Shown here one piece after another: positions 46,391 to 56,848 of a stretch of 64,000 bases of DNA (position 1 is the first letter of the stretch; every line of letters begins with the position of its first letter). The position numbers and the translations under genes were made by a program. The notes beneath the pieces were generated by a model. The model was not told the origin of the DNA. It saw nothing but the letters and a program-made list of their open reading frames with translations, and did no database searches. Source of the DNA: Triticum aestivum (lineage: Eukaryota; Streptophyta; Magnoliopsida; Poales; Poaceae); assembly GCF_018294505.1 (NCBI RefSeq), contig NC_057796.1:191173893-191237892 (forward strand). The letters run 5' to 3'.

Positions 46391-49300
46391 AAGAGATCTC
46401 GTCCCGAGATCTAAGGATGGCACCGGAGAGAAACGGAAGAGGAAAAGGTAAAACAAAGTTGCTTCTTTGACAAACGAGTGAAACCAAAGAACTTTGAGAG
46501 GTTGAAAAAATTGAAACAAGAATACAATGAAGATGAACGAGATTGCAAACACTCTGTTAACAAAGAGGAACAAGGAACATTACAAGAACCTTGTAGATTG
46601 AAAGACATGGAAATAAGAGCTTCAAGAACCAAAAGAGTATGACCACACCGGTAAAATACGATAGCCAAGGAACAAGAATGACAGAATGTGGATAGCACTT
46701 CCGTAGAAAAGAGAAGAAAACTTGATAAGATGAAAATAAATTGAAGGGATGACACAACACTCCGGTTAAATGGATAAGCAAGAAAAAGAACATGATCTCT
46801 ACAAAACGAGGTGAAGGGTGAAGAGAGCAACATCACAATGCCTCCGGAAACAATGCATGATAGTTAGATAGTTGGAATGAATAGAACGAAGAATGAAACC
46901 AACATCTCCTACCATAAATGAATTTGAAAGAGCATCCTTACAAAGAATGGTTGAACGGAGTTGTTGGAAATCAACAACGAAAGAATAAGCTTGTTGTGGG
47001 CTTATGGAAGACAACTCAAAATTATGAGGTGAAGACCAGCCACTAACGGAAAAAGATTTGATTGAGAGCTAGAAAAGATAGAAAACTTCTTCCACCAAGA
47101 TGATAGATCGATAACTTGGATCATTGATAAGCACCACAATAGCAACATTCCTTAGGGAAGGCTTTAGGTGAAATCTATACCAAGATAACAGCAACGAAGA
47201 AAAATTGATGGATTTAAAATACCTCATTCTTGACAACATGTGAATCATGAAACACGAAGGGAAATTGTCAAGAATGACATAACACCACCTCCAAAAGATA
47301 AGGTAGAAAGAATTGCACTTTGGAATGCAAGATGAAGAATGCTTGAACTCCTCAAAACAAAACATGTGTTAACACCATGTTTATTTTAGAGTATAGCTTG
47401 GCGGATCTTAACTTCGAGAGAAATCTTGAAGAATAGTAGTAGAATTAAAAGAATCCTTGACGAACCACCCTGAAAAAGCTCCATGAAGAACTCCGGATAG
47501 ATAACAAGATGGTCGCAAAGAAAGGAAGCTTGAAAAGAATAAGATGAAGCCTTGCAATGATTTAGATGGAGCTTCGCGACAAGATAATTCAGAGAGCTTA
47601 GGAACTCCGAAAAGAAAAGGAGAAGCATCTCGAACCGAGAATGTGATATGATGAACAACTCCGGAAAGAAAGATGAATCACTTGGATGAAACAAGAATAA
47701 GAATTATGTTATGCGTATCCTTCACCAATTTAAATTGATGACAAGCAACGGATTTGGCATGCCACTTATTCTCGTTGAAAGGGGTTAAGGAGAGATATAG
47801 CGCAAACTTGAGAAGGTCTTCAACGAACCACCAGTAGGATTGAAACAACGAATAAATTAATACGATAACGGAGGAAGAGAATCTCAAATGAACCACCGTA
47901 TGAATTGAAAATGAAAGTAGCAAAGGCACAATTCACCAGGAAGAATTAGAAAACGACTGAAGATACTTGGGAAAATTTAGATACAAGAGAACAAAGAGAT
48001 CATGAGCTAACTAGAGTATACTTGAACGATGCACCAGTAAGATTTGGAGAACGAGAGCTGAAAGCTGGAATGAGTAATTCTGAGATGATGAGCTCCGGAG
48101 AATCAAACTGAAAAGACTCCTGAATTGCTCCGGATGGGTGAAAAGAATTCTCACAATCGAAAACAATTATGAGAGGATGGCATCAAGCTTAAACTTAGAA
48201 TCTTCAAGAGAACGACAAAGGATTTAAGAGGAACTCTTCTTCGGTCTTCACAATCCGAGAATTACGACTAGAAACATCACCATGAATTGTTGAGGCACTC
48301 CGGAATGAAAATTAGAAAGGTTGAACCAACAATGAAAAGAATTTGAAAGATCTTGGAGAAAGACATATGACTGATGAAAATTCATTCTTACGTCAAACTT
48401 CGAAAAGAATTTGGGAATAGCTCCGAGAAAATTAGAAGAGTCAGGTAAGATCCTGGGAAAAGACATGTGGGTTAGGGCCCACTCAAAATAAACACCGTTG
48501 AACAATTTAAAAGATAGATTGCGCCAGTTGAATTAAATGCTTGAATAAGGTAACAACCTCGAAATAGCTTGAACGGATTAGGAATGGAAACGTAAATCTT
48601 CTGAGATATCTTCAGCACTCCGGAACAAATGAATAGCGAGAGGTGAACGATTCAGGGGTGCACCGGCATGGGAAAGCATTTGAATCAGGGAAAAGGGTAT
48701 GGTCAACACCGAAAGCTTGAACTGAATCCACCGGAGAAGAAAGAAGGAAGAATGATAAACTTGTAGAGCATCTTCAAGAGAACCACCGGGTAAGAACATT
48801 GATTGAAAAGAAAGAAGAGACTTCACATGAATAAAATGGATACTTGATTAAGAAATATGAGTCCTTGAAGAAAAAGGGTGGGATGGCGGGAAAAACAAAG
48901 GCAAGTTGGGACGGATGAAACAAACACCGTTGAGAAAACTTAGAATTGATCTTGCGGATGTGGAAGGGGTCGGCTTAACTTGAAGAGAAGCACACCGGTT
49001 GAAAAGGATTGACATGACAATCTCGATGATCAAGAAGGATTAGTATTCACATAGAAGTATGAGAACACCACTTAGGGAAGGTATGGAATCAACACTTGAC
49101 TTCGAAGCAACTCGAATACCACAACTCAAAACAAAACAAAACAAAACAAAGGATTGGCTTGCAGAATAAGCCGGAAACAAACATATGATAGATCCCATAT
49201 CGTATCATGTGTCCGTTGGAAAGATATTCTAGGAGCTACTTCAATTCCCACTTATAAACTCCCGAAATTTTCTTGATATGCAATTTGGTGTTGGGGATAC

Positions 49301-49424
49301 AGGGGAAGCATAATATCTCACCCAAACTAACAATCCCTACATCCAGCTGTATCCATCCGTCAACACATAACCAAGAAACCTTCGAAAATCGTGTACCTCA
49401 ACCTTTGAAAAGCATCCGTTATAC
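46391..49424 (-). other. LARD-2 internal domain: purine-rich, quasi-repetitive, non-coding
   Basis: About 3 kb, strongly A/G-rich on the plus strand, with words such as GAACCACC, ACTCCGGAA and ACACCG followed by a GA-rich run recurring every 50-200 bases (for example 47462, 47648, 47823, 47890, 48295, 48610, 48730, 48782, 48925, 48990). There are many minus-strand frames of 60-140 codons but no retroviral motif. It looks like an ancient degenerate repeat expansion in place of gag-pol. Confidence 0.55.
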
Positions 49425-49879
49425 GAGTTATGGCAATACTCCCGAACTCCCGCCCCAGTACTGGGTGGCGTCGAGGTTATCTCACCAAAAACTGCATAAA
49501 AGAGATTTTCGATGTCGGTGAAAACTCAGGTATTCCAGAACTGCAATGATAAAATTGTGACGACAACACCTCGGAGCTCTACTCCCCGGGACACTGCCAC
49601 AACCCCTAAATGTCAGGAGGCACCAAGAACAATGTTCTCGTCACAAGAATATCGAAACGATCCAAAGATACCCGCGTGATCCTAAAAAAATTAGTGAAAT
49701 TTGAGGAGAGGAAAGGCAAAACATCTACGTCAGGAGACCTCACCAGAGCGACGAAGGGGACTGAAGAGTAAAAAGAATCCTACTCTCCGATATATATAAT
49801 CCTAAGACTCAAAACATTTTTGTTCTAGACTCAACAACGTCAGCGATTCGATCAAGCAGGGGGCTCCTAAGTCGGGGAT
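49425..49879 (-). other. LARD-2 leader-side internal segment, second copy
   Basis: Collinear with 37855-38310. It lies between the quasi-repetitive core and the primer site. No coding sequence. Confidence 0.75.
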
Positions 49880-49894
49880 GGCTCTGATTACCAA
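49880..49894 (-). other. LARD-2 primer-binding site, second copy
   Basis: Minus strand TTGGTAATCAGAGCC, identical to the copy at 38311-38325, two bases from the LTR at 49897. Confidence 0.75.
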
Positions 49895-49896
49895 CT

Positions 49897-50526
49897 TGTA
49901 ACACCCACGATGCGGCTATATCTCCCACGTGTCGAGGCACGACTTAGAGGCATAACCGCATTGTTGTTTTGTCACAAGAAGGGTCATCTTCACACAATCC
50001 CATGTAATGAACAAGAATGGGATAAGAGAGTTGGCTTACAATCGCCACTTCACACAATACATTAATTAAACATACATCATCCAGAGTACAATCAAGGTCC
50101 GACTACGGAACCAAAATACAAGAAGACAACCCCAAATGCTAGATCCCCGATCGTCCCAACTGGGCTCCACTACTGATCATCAGGAAACGAAACATAGTAA
50201 CGACCAAGGTTCTTGTCGAACTCCCACTTGAGCTCGGACTCAGCAATCTCACACCCGCGAGATCAAGACTATTTAAGCTTATAGGTAGGATGGGGTAATG
50301 AGGTGGAGCTGCAGCAAGCACTAAGAAAATATGGTGGCTAACATACGCAAATAAGAGCGAGAAGAGAAGCAACGCAACGGTCGTGAAGCTAGAAGTGATC
50401 AAGAAGTGATCCTAAAACTACTTACGCACAACCATAACACAAAGACTGTGTTCACTTCCCGGACTCCGCCGAAAAGAGACCATCACGGCTACACACGCGG
50501 TTGATGCACTTTAATTAAGTCAAGTG
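49897..50526 (-). repeat. LARD-2 partial LTR (right-hand element)
   Basis: Matches 38328-39022 except for a deletion of about 69 bases after GAGCTCGG (near 50238). It stops abruptly at TCAAGTG, where the sequence turns into the inverted LTR. Confidence 0.85.
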
Positions 50527-52191
50527 AGGATTCGTTCGACTACGTCCGCTTGTCTTCTTCTTGGACTCCTTCTTCTTCCTTGCGGGATCTCAGGCAAGAT
50601 GACCATTACCCTCGATATCACTTCTATCTTTGCTTGCTAGTTGTTCGCTCTATCGCTATGTCGCGCTACCTACCACTTGTTCATCATGCCTCCCATATTG
50701 CCATGCCAAGCCTCTAACCCTCCTTCCTAGCAAACCATTGTTTGGCTATGTTACCGCTTTTGCTCAGCCCCTCTTATAGCGTTGTTAGTTGCAGGTGAAG
50801 TTGAAGATTGCTCCATGTTCGAACATGATGATTTTGGGATATCACAATATCTCTTATTTAATTAATGCATCTATATACTTGGTAAAGGGTGGAAGGCTCG
50901 GCCTTATGCCTGGTGTTTTGTTCCACTCTTGCTGCCCTAGTTTCTGTCATACCGGTGTTATGTTCCTTGATTTTGCGTTCCTTACGCGGTTGGGGTTATG
51001 GGACCCCCTTGACAGTTCGCTTTGAATAAAACTCCTCCAGCAAGGCCCAACCTTGGTTTTACATTTGCCTCACCTAAGCCTTTTTCCCTTGGGTTTCCGG
51101 AGCCCGAGGGTCATCTTTATTTTAAACCCCCCGGCTAATGCTCCTCTGAGTGTTGGTCCAAACTAGAGCCCTTTGCAGCGCCACCTCAGGGAAACTTGAG
51201 GGCTGGTTTTAGTTGTACGGATTGCTCATCTGGTGTGCCCTGAGAACGAGATATGTGCAGCTCCTAACGGGATTTGTCGGCACATTCGGGCGGTCTTGCT
51301 GGTCTTGTTTTACCATTGTCGAAATGTCTTGTAACCGGGATTCCGAGTCTGATCGGTCTTCCTGGGAGAAGGAATATCCTTCGTTGATCGTGAGAGCTTG
51401 TGATGGGCGAAGTTGGGACACCCCTGCAGGGTATAAACTTTCGAAAGCCGTGCCCGCGGTTATCTGGTAGATGAGAATTTGTTAATGTACGGTTGTAGAG
51501 AACTTGACACTTGACTTAATTAAAATGCATCAACCGCGTGTGTAGCCGTGATGGTCTCTTTTCGGCGGAGTCCGGGAAGTGAACATGGTCTTTGTGTTAT
51601 GGTTGTGTGTAAGTAGTTTCAGGATCACTTCTAGCTTCACTACTGTTGTGTTGCTTCTCTTCTCGCTCTTATTTGCGTATGTTAGCCACCATATTTGCTT
51701 AGTGCTTGCTGTAGCTGCACCTCATTACCCCATCCTACCTATAAGCTTAAATAGTCTTGATCTCGCGGGTGTGAGATTGTTGAGTCCTCGTGACTCACAG
51801 ATACTACCAAAATAGTTGCAGGTGCCGATGATACCAGTGCAGGTGACGCAACCGAGCTCAAGTGGGAGTTCGACAAGAACCTTGGTCGTTACTATGTTTC
51901 CTTTCCCGATGATCAGTAGTGGAGCCCAGTTGGGACGATCGGGGATCTAGCATTTGGGGTTGTCTTCTTTTATTTTGGTTTCGTAGTCGGACTTGATTGT
52001 ACTCTGGATGATGTATGTTTAATTAATGTATTGTGTGAAGTGGCGATTGTAAGCCAACTCTCTTATCCCATTCTTGTTCATTACATGGGATTTTGTGAAG
52101 ATGACCCTTCTTGCGACAAAACCACAATGCGGTTATGCCTCTAAGTCGTGCCTCGACACGTGGGAGATATAGCTGCATCATGGGTGTTACA
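50524..52191 (+). repeat. LARD-2 LTR segment in inverted orientation
   Basis: Reverse complement of about 38328-40000, ending at the LTR terminus GGGTGTTACA (52191). The junction with the preceding forward segment has about 3 bp of microhomology (GTG). This copy has the 69 bases missing from 49897-50526, so it was not made by folding back that arm. Arms 49897-50526 and 51508-52191 form an imperfect palindrome around a spacer of about 980 bp. Confidence 0.88.
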
Positions 52192-53467
52192 ACGAGGTCT
52201 TGAGTTCAAGACCCTGCCAACGCAGTATTAAATAAAACGATTCTGCGGCCTATATCGATCTCACGTCTAAGAACTAAAATAGCCTAGATGTGAAAGGGAG
52301 TGTTGAAATATATTGCCCGCCTCTCTCATATCGATCCCATGTCTAGGGACTACTAATAAGTTATACGTGCATAGCACGCCAGAGCTCATATATATAATCA
52401 AACTACAACCAAAGATAGACATATTGTTAATGTATTAATTATAACATGCAAATGGAATTGTGAGGCATATACATGACGTATAAGATGCAAAAGCACGTAA
52501 AAATATATCGATCGTGTTTTGTCTAGGTATCTATTCTGGCTATTATAAAGCTATTGTTCTATTTGCAAAGAAGTGTGATTTATGAAAGTACATAGCCTTG
52601 AATACAGAGTAAAAATGAATGATAGTTTGAACAGAAAAAAATAGAAGAGTATGAGTATGGAAGAGTTTAGAATAAAGTAGAAGTGTACTTTTAAGTTTTG
52701 CAAAATGTCCATATGGCTTAAGTCCAACCATAGAATTTTCTAGATAGTACATGTGGCAGAATCTAGTGAAGTAATGAGAAGATCCAACAGTCAGGAACAC
52801 TCGGATTTGCCATGTTTCTACCACTGGATCGGCTTCATCCAATAGTTGTTATTCCAAGTTATTCATGCACTATATAGTAGTATAGAAAATAGCCTAGACA
52901 TGAGGGGGAGTTTTGAAATATATTGCTTGCCTTTCTCCATCAGTTCGGACTTTTGGATGAGTTGGCTGGAGCATGAATTCAATAGGGCCGAGGCGGCCAG
53001 GCTTGGATGTTGTGCCGGCGACGGGCGTAGCAGCGTGCCGGAGCTCGTCGGTGACGGCGGCGTGTCACGCGTTGTGGTGGTGTGCTTGCTGGGCGGTTGG
53101 GGTCGCTGGCTACAACAATCTGGTGGCAGCTCGGGCCGATCTGGCCGCTCAAGCGAGGCGGTCTGAGGACGACGTGGGCCGCGGGCGGCCGGCTCCGCCG
53201 TGGCCATCGGTTGGTGGAGTTAGCGGCGCGGCAATGGTGGTTTCACCCTAGCGCTCTTCTTCTGCCAAGTCGTCTTTCTGCCGGACGTTGACCTTTTGGA
53301 TCTGACCGCTGACGAGTTTTGGTCTTCCCAGTCAGAGATCTATATGGATTGGCGTATGTCGTCCTTGGATATCTAGATCTGAAATGCTCCGGTCACGCTC
53401 GCTCATATTATCTGCCAGCATGACTTTATGAGGGCGCGACACGAAGCTTCGTTTTTTTATTGGTGTC
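52192..53467. other. Unassigned 1.3 kb with a local duplicated motif
   Basis: AT-rich to about 52960, then a GC-rich patch (52980-53250) whose open frames (for example 52846-53166) have no known domain. Apart from the duplicated motif listed separately I recognise nothing here. Confidence 0.5.
52278..52328 (+). repeat. Repeat of a purine tract/LTR-start-like motif (also 52888-52938)
   Basis: AAT AGCCTAGA followed by a purine run (GAAAGGGAG or GAGGGGGAG), then GTTGAAATATATTGC or TTTTGAAATATATTGC and C/T-rich sequence, occurs at both sites in the same orientation, about 610 bases apart. A purine run followed by TGTTGAAATA resembles a copia purine tract and LTR start, so these may be the ends of a small worn LTR element. 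The second site lacks the TG start. Confidence 0.4.
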
Positions 53468-53605
53468 ATGGGATACGCTTATGTCAAGATTCCCAAGGCA
53501 TTGACAGAGGTAGAGAAAATCATGGAGGCTACAGTTGGAGGTCTTGAAGCTTTGGTAGAAGGGTGTATTGGATGCAATGAAGACTGTGTGTCAGGTGTTT
53601 GGTGA
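53468..53605 (+). CDS. Short open frame of 45 codons, unrecognised
   Basis: ATG at 53468 to TGA at 53603-53605, reading MGYAYVKIPKALTEVEKIME and ending NEDCVSGVW. Composition looks protein-like (amphipathic, balanced), but I recognise no family and there is no visible promoter. It lies directly left of a copia LTR-like fragment. It may be a fragment of a host or copia coding sequence. Confidence 0.2.
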   Translation: MGYAYVKIPKALTEVEKIMEATVGGLEALVEGCIGCNEDCVSGVW

Positions 53606-53611
53606 ATGTGG

Positions 53612-53869
53612 GAGATATGCCCTGAAGGCAATCATGTATGATGATATTCCCTATGTGTTTATGAATAAGGACAGTCCTTGGACATTACTAATGATGTGTA
53701 TCAACAAGTACGTGACTTGTTTGTGAGACTGTAAATTGTATGATGGCTGTCCTAAATGGTTCCTAGTTGAAATGATTGTGTGAACTCTCAACCGACTAGA
53801 CTAGCATATAACATGATGGATGACTCGGTCTCACTAGCCATGAAGCATTGAATGCTAGTGGGATAATAT
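53612..53869 (+). repeat. Copia-type LTR fragment, target of Angela B (left part)
   Basis: Begins near ATATGCCCTGAAGGCAATCA, which parallels the Angela/WIS-type LTR start ATATGCCCTAGAGGCAATAA. It runs to the AATAT target site and resumes at 62610. It resembles other Triticeae copia LTRs, but the family is not assigned. Confidence 0.5.
53865..53869. repeat. Target-site duplication of Angela B (AATAT), left copy
   Basis: AATAT at 53865-53869 equals 62610-62614, which exactly flanks the LTR pair. Confidence 0.95.
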
Positions 53870-55606
53870 TGAAGGAAATATGCCCTAGAGGCAATAATAA
53901 AGTTATTATTTATTTCCTTATATCATGATAAATGTTTATTATTCATGCTAGAATTGTATTAACCGGAAACATAATACTTGTGTGAATACATAGACAAACA
54001 GAGTGTCACTAGTATGCCTCTACTTGACTAGCTCGTTGATCAAAGATGGTTATGTTTCCTAGCCATAGACATGAGTTGTCATTTGATTAACGGGATCACA
54101 TCATTAGGAGAATGATGTGATTGACTTGACCCATTCCGTTAGCTTAGCACTCGATCGTTTAGTATGTTGCTATTGCTTTCTTCATGACTTATACATGTTC
54201 CTATGACTATGAGATTATGCAACTCCCGTTTACCGGAGGAACACTTTGTGTGCTACCAAACGTCACAACGTAACTGGGTGATTATAAAGGTGCTCTACAG
54301 GTGTCTCCAAAGGTACTTGTTGGGTTGGCGTATTTCGAGATTAGGATTTGTCACTCCGATTGTCGGAGAGGTATCTCTGGGCCCACTCAGTAATACACAT
54401 CACTATAAGCCTTGCAAGCATTGTAACTAATGAGTTAGTTGCGGGATGATGTATTACGGAACGAGTAAAGAGACTTGCCGGTAACGAGATTGAACTAGGT
54501 ATCGAGATACCGACGATCGAATCTCGGGCAAGTAACATACCGATGACAAAGGGAACAACGTATGTTGTTATGCGGTCTGACCGATAAAGATCTTCGTAGA
54601 ATATGTGGGAGCCAATATGAGCATCCAGGTTCCGCTATTGGTTATTGACCGGAGAGGTGTCTCGGTCATGTCTACATAGTTCTCGAACCCGTAGGGTCCG
54701 CACGCTTAACGTTACGATGACAGTTATATTATGAGTTTATATGTTTTGATGTACCGAAGGTTGTTCGGAGTCCCGGATGTGATCACGGACATAACGAGGA
54801 GTCTCGAAATGGTCGAGACATAAAGATTGATATATTGGAAGCCTATGTTTGGATATCGGAAGTGTTCCGGGTGAAATCGGGATTTTTCCGGAGTACCGGG
54901 AGGTTACCGGAACCCCCCGGTAACTTAATGGGCCTTAGTGGGCCTAGGTGGAAGAGAGGAGAGGAGGCCAGGGCAGGGCCGCACGCCCCTCCCCCCCCCA
55001 GTCCGAATAGGACAAGGAGAGGGGGGCGGCGCCCCCCTTTCCTTCCTCCCCTCCACCTCTTCCCCCTCTCTCTCCTAGTCCAACATGGAAAAGGGGGGAG
55101 TCCTACTCCCGGTAGGAGTAGGACTCCTCCTGGCGCGCCTCTCCCCTTTGGCCGGCCGAACCCCCCTTGCTCCTTTATATACGGGGGCAGGGGGCACCTC
55201 TAGACACACAATTGATCATTGATCTCTTAGCCGTGTGCGGTGCCCCCCTCCACCATATTACACCTCGATAATATCGTAGCGGTGCTTAGGCGAAGCCCTG
55301 CGTCGGTAGAACATCATCATTGTCACCACGCCGTCGTGCTGACGAAACTCTCCCTCAACACTCGGCTGGATCGGAGTTCGAGGGACGTCATCGAGCTGAA
55401 CGTGTGCTGAACTCGGAGGTGCCGTGCGTTCGGTACTTGATCGGTCGGATCGTGAAGACGTACGACTACATCAACCGCGTTGTGTTAACGCTTCCGCTTT
55501 CGGTCTACGAGGGTACGTGGACAACACTCTCCCCTCTCGTTGCTATGCATCACCATGATCTTGCGTGTGCGTAGGAATTTTTTTGAAATTACTACGTTCC
55601 CCAACA
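53870..55606 (+). repeat. Angela B 5' LTR
   Basis: 1737 bp, TGAAGGAAATATGCCC to CCCCAACA. The TATA box TTTATATAC is at 55174-55182. It diverges from the Angela A LTRs in the GC-rich promoter-proximal stretch (about 54900-55200), so the two belong to different subfamilies. Confidence 0.95.
55174..55182 (+). promoter_or_regulatory. TATA box of Angela B 5' LTR
   Basis: TTTATATAC, flanked by C/G runs. The same box is at about 62177-62185 in the 3' LTR. It drives the genomic RNA of copia elements of this type. Confidence 0.7.
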
Positions 55607-55607
55607 G

Positions 55608-55620
55608 TGGCATCCGAGCC
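55608..55620 (+). other. Primer-binding site of Angela B
   Basis: TGGCATCCGAGCC, one base after the LTR. It differs at two positions from the usual TGGTATCAGAGCC initiator-tRNA site and at one from Angela A. Confidence 0.85.
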
Positions 55621-56848
55621 TGGTTTTATGCGTTGATGTTATATGCACGAGTAGAACACAAGTGAGTTGTGGGCGATATAAGTCATACTGCTTACCAGCA
55701 TGTCATATTTTGGTTCAGCGGTATTGTGAGATGAAGCGGCCCGGACCGACATTACGCGTACGCTTACGCGAGACTGGTTTCACCGTTGCGAGCACTCGTT
55801 GCTTAAAGGTGACTGGCGGGTGTCTGTCTCTCTCACTTTAGTTGAACCGAGTGTGGCTACGCCCGGTCCTTGCGAAGGTTAAAACAGCACCAACTTGACA
55901 AACTATCGTTGTGGTTTTGATGCGTAGGTAAGAACGGTTCTTGCTAAGCCCGTAGCAGCCACGTAAAACTTGCAACAACAAAGTAGAGGACGTCTAACTT
56001 GTTTTTGCAGGGCATGTTGTGATGTGATATGGTCAAGACATGATGCTGAATTTTATTGTATGAGATGATCATGTTTTGTAACCGAGTTATCGGCAACTGG
56101 CAGGAGCCATATGGTTGTCGCTTTATTGTATGCAATGCAATCGCCATGTAATTGTTTTACTTTATCACTAAGCGGTAGCGATAGTCGTAGAAGCAATAGT
56201 TGGCGAGACGACAACGATGCTACGATGGAGATCAAGGTGTCGCGCCGGTGACGATGGTGATCATGACGGTGCTTCGGAGATGGAGATCACAAGCACAAGA
56301 TGATGATGGCCATATCATATCACTTATATTGATTGCATGTGATGTTTATCTTTTATGCATCTTATCTTGCTTTGATTGACGGTAGCATTATAAGATGATC
56401 TCTCACTAAATTTCAAGATAAAAGTGTTCTCCCTGAGTATGCACCGTTGCCAAAGTTCGTCGTGCCCAGACACCACGTGATGATCGGGTGTGATAAGCTC
56501 TACGTCCATCTACAACGGGTGCAAGCCAGTTTTGCACACGCAGAATACTCAGGTTAAACTTGACGAGCCTAGCATATGCAGATATGGCCTCGGAACACTG
56601 AGACCGAAAGGTCGAGCGTGAATCATATAGTAGATATGATCAACATAGTGATGTTCACCATTGAAAACTACTCCATTTCACGTGATGATCGGTTATGGTT
56701 TAGTTGATTTGGATCACGTAATCACTTAGATGATTAGAGGGATGTCTATCTAAGTGGGAGTTCTTAAGTAATATGATTAATAGAACTTAAATTTATCATG
56801 AACTTAGTACCTGATAGTATCTTGCTTGTCTATGTTAATTGTAGATAG
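55621..56848 (+). other. Angela B untranslated leader
   Basis: 1.2 kb, no long open frame in sense, several short upstream ATGs. It ends just before the polyprotein start (GATAGATGGCCCG). It matches the Angela A leader. Confidence 0.75.

Larger units (their letters stand above)
37855..52191 (-). mobile_element. LARD-2: second long-LTR non-autonomous element in a tandem, shared-LTR arrangement with an inverted end
   Basis: Order: internal fragment (37855-38327), LTR (38328-46374, split by a solo LTR of LARD-1 type), internal domain (46375-49896), partial LTR (49897-50526), inverted LTR piece (50524-52191). Primer sites (minus-strand TTGGTAATCAGAGCC) abut both LTR starts, and a purine tract abuts the other side of the first LTR, so that LTR has an interior on both sides. 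The net LTR is about 3.95 kb and the interior about 3.5 kb, typical of Triticeae LARDs. No retroviral protein is recognisable. Confidence 0.8.

Noticed and set aside
46411..48826. Series of minus-strand frames of 60-141 codons in LARD-2, rich in Phe, Leu and Ser
   Set aside because: They follow from the A/G-rich bias of the plus strand. They contain no gag, protease, RT or integrase motif and no consistent order.
52195..52240. A tRNA B-box-like GAGTTCAAGACC suggesting a SINE
   Set aside because: There is no matching A box at the right distance, no poly-A or poly-T tail and no target duplication. A single short match is not enough.
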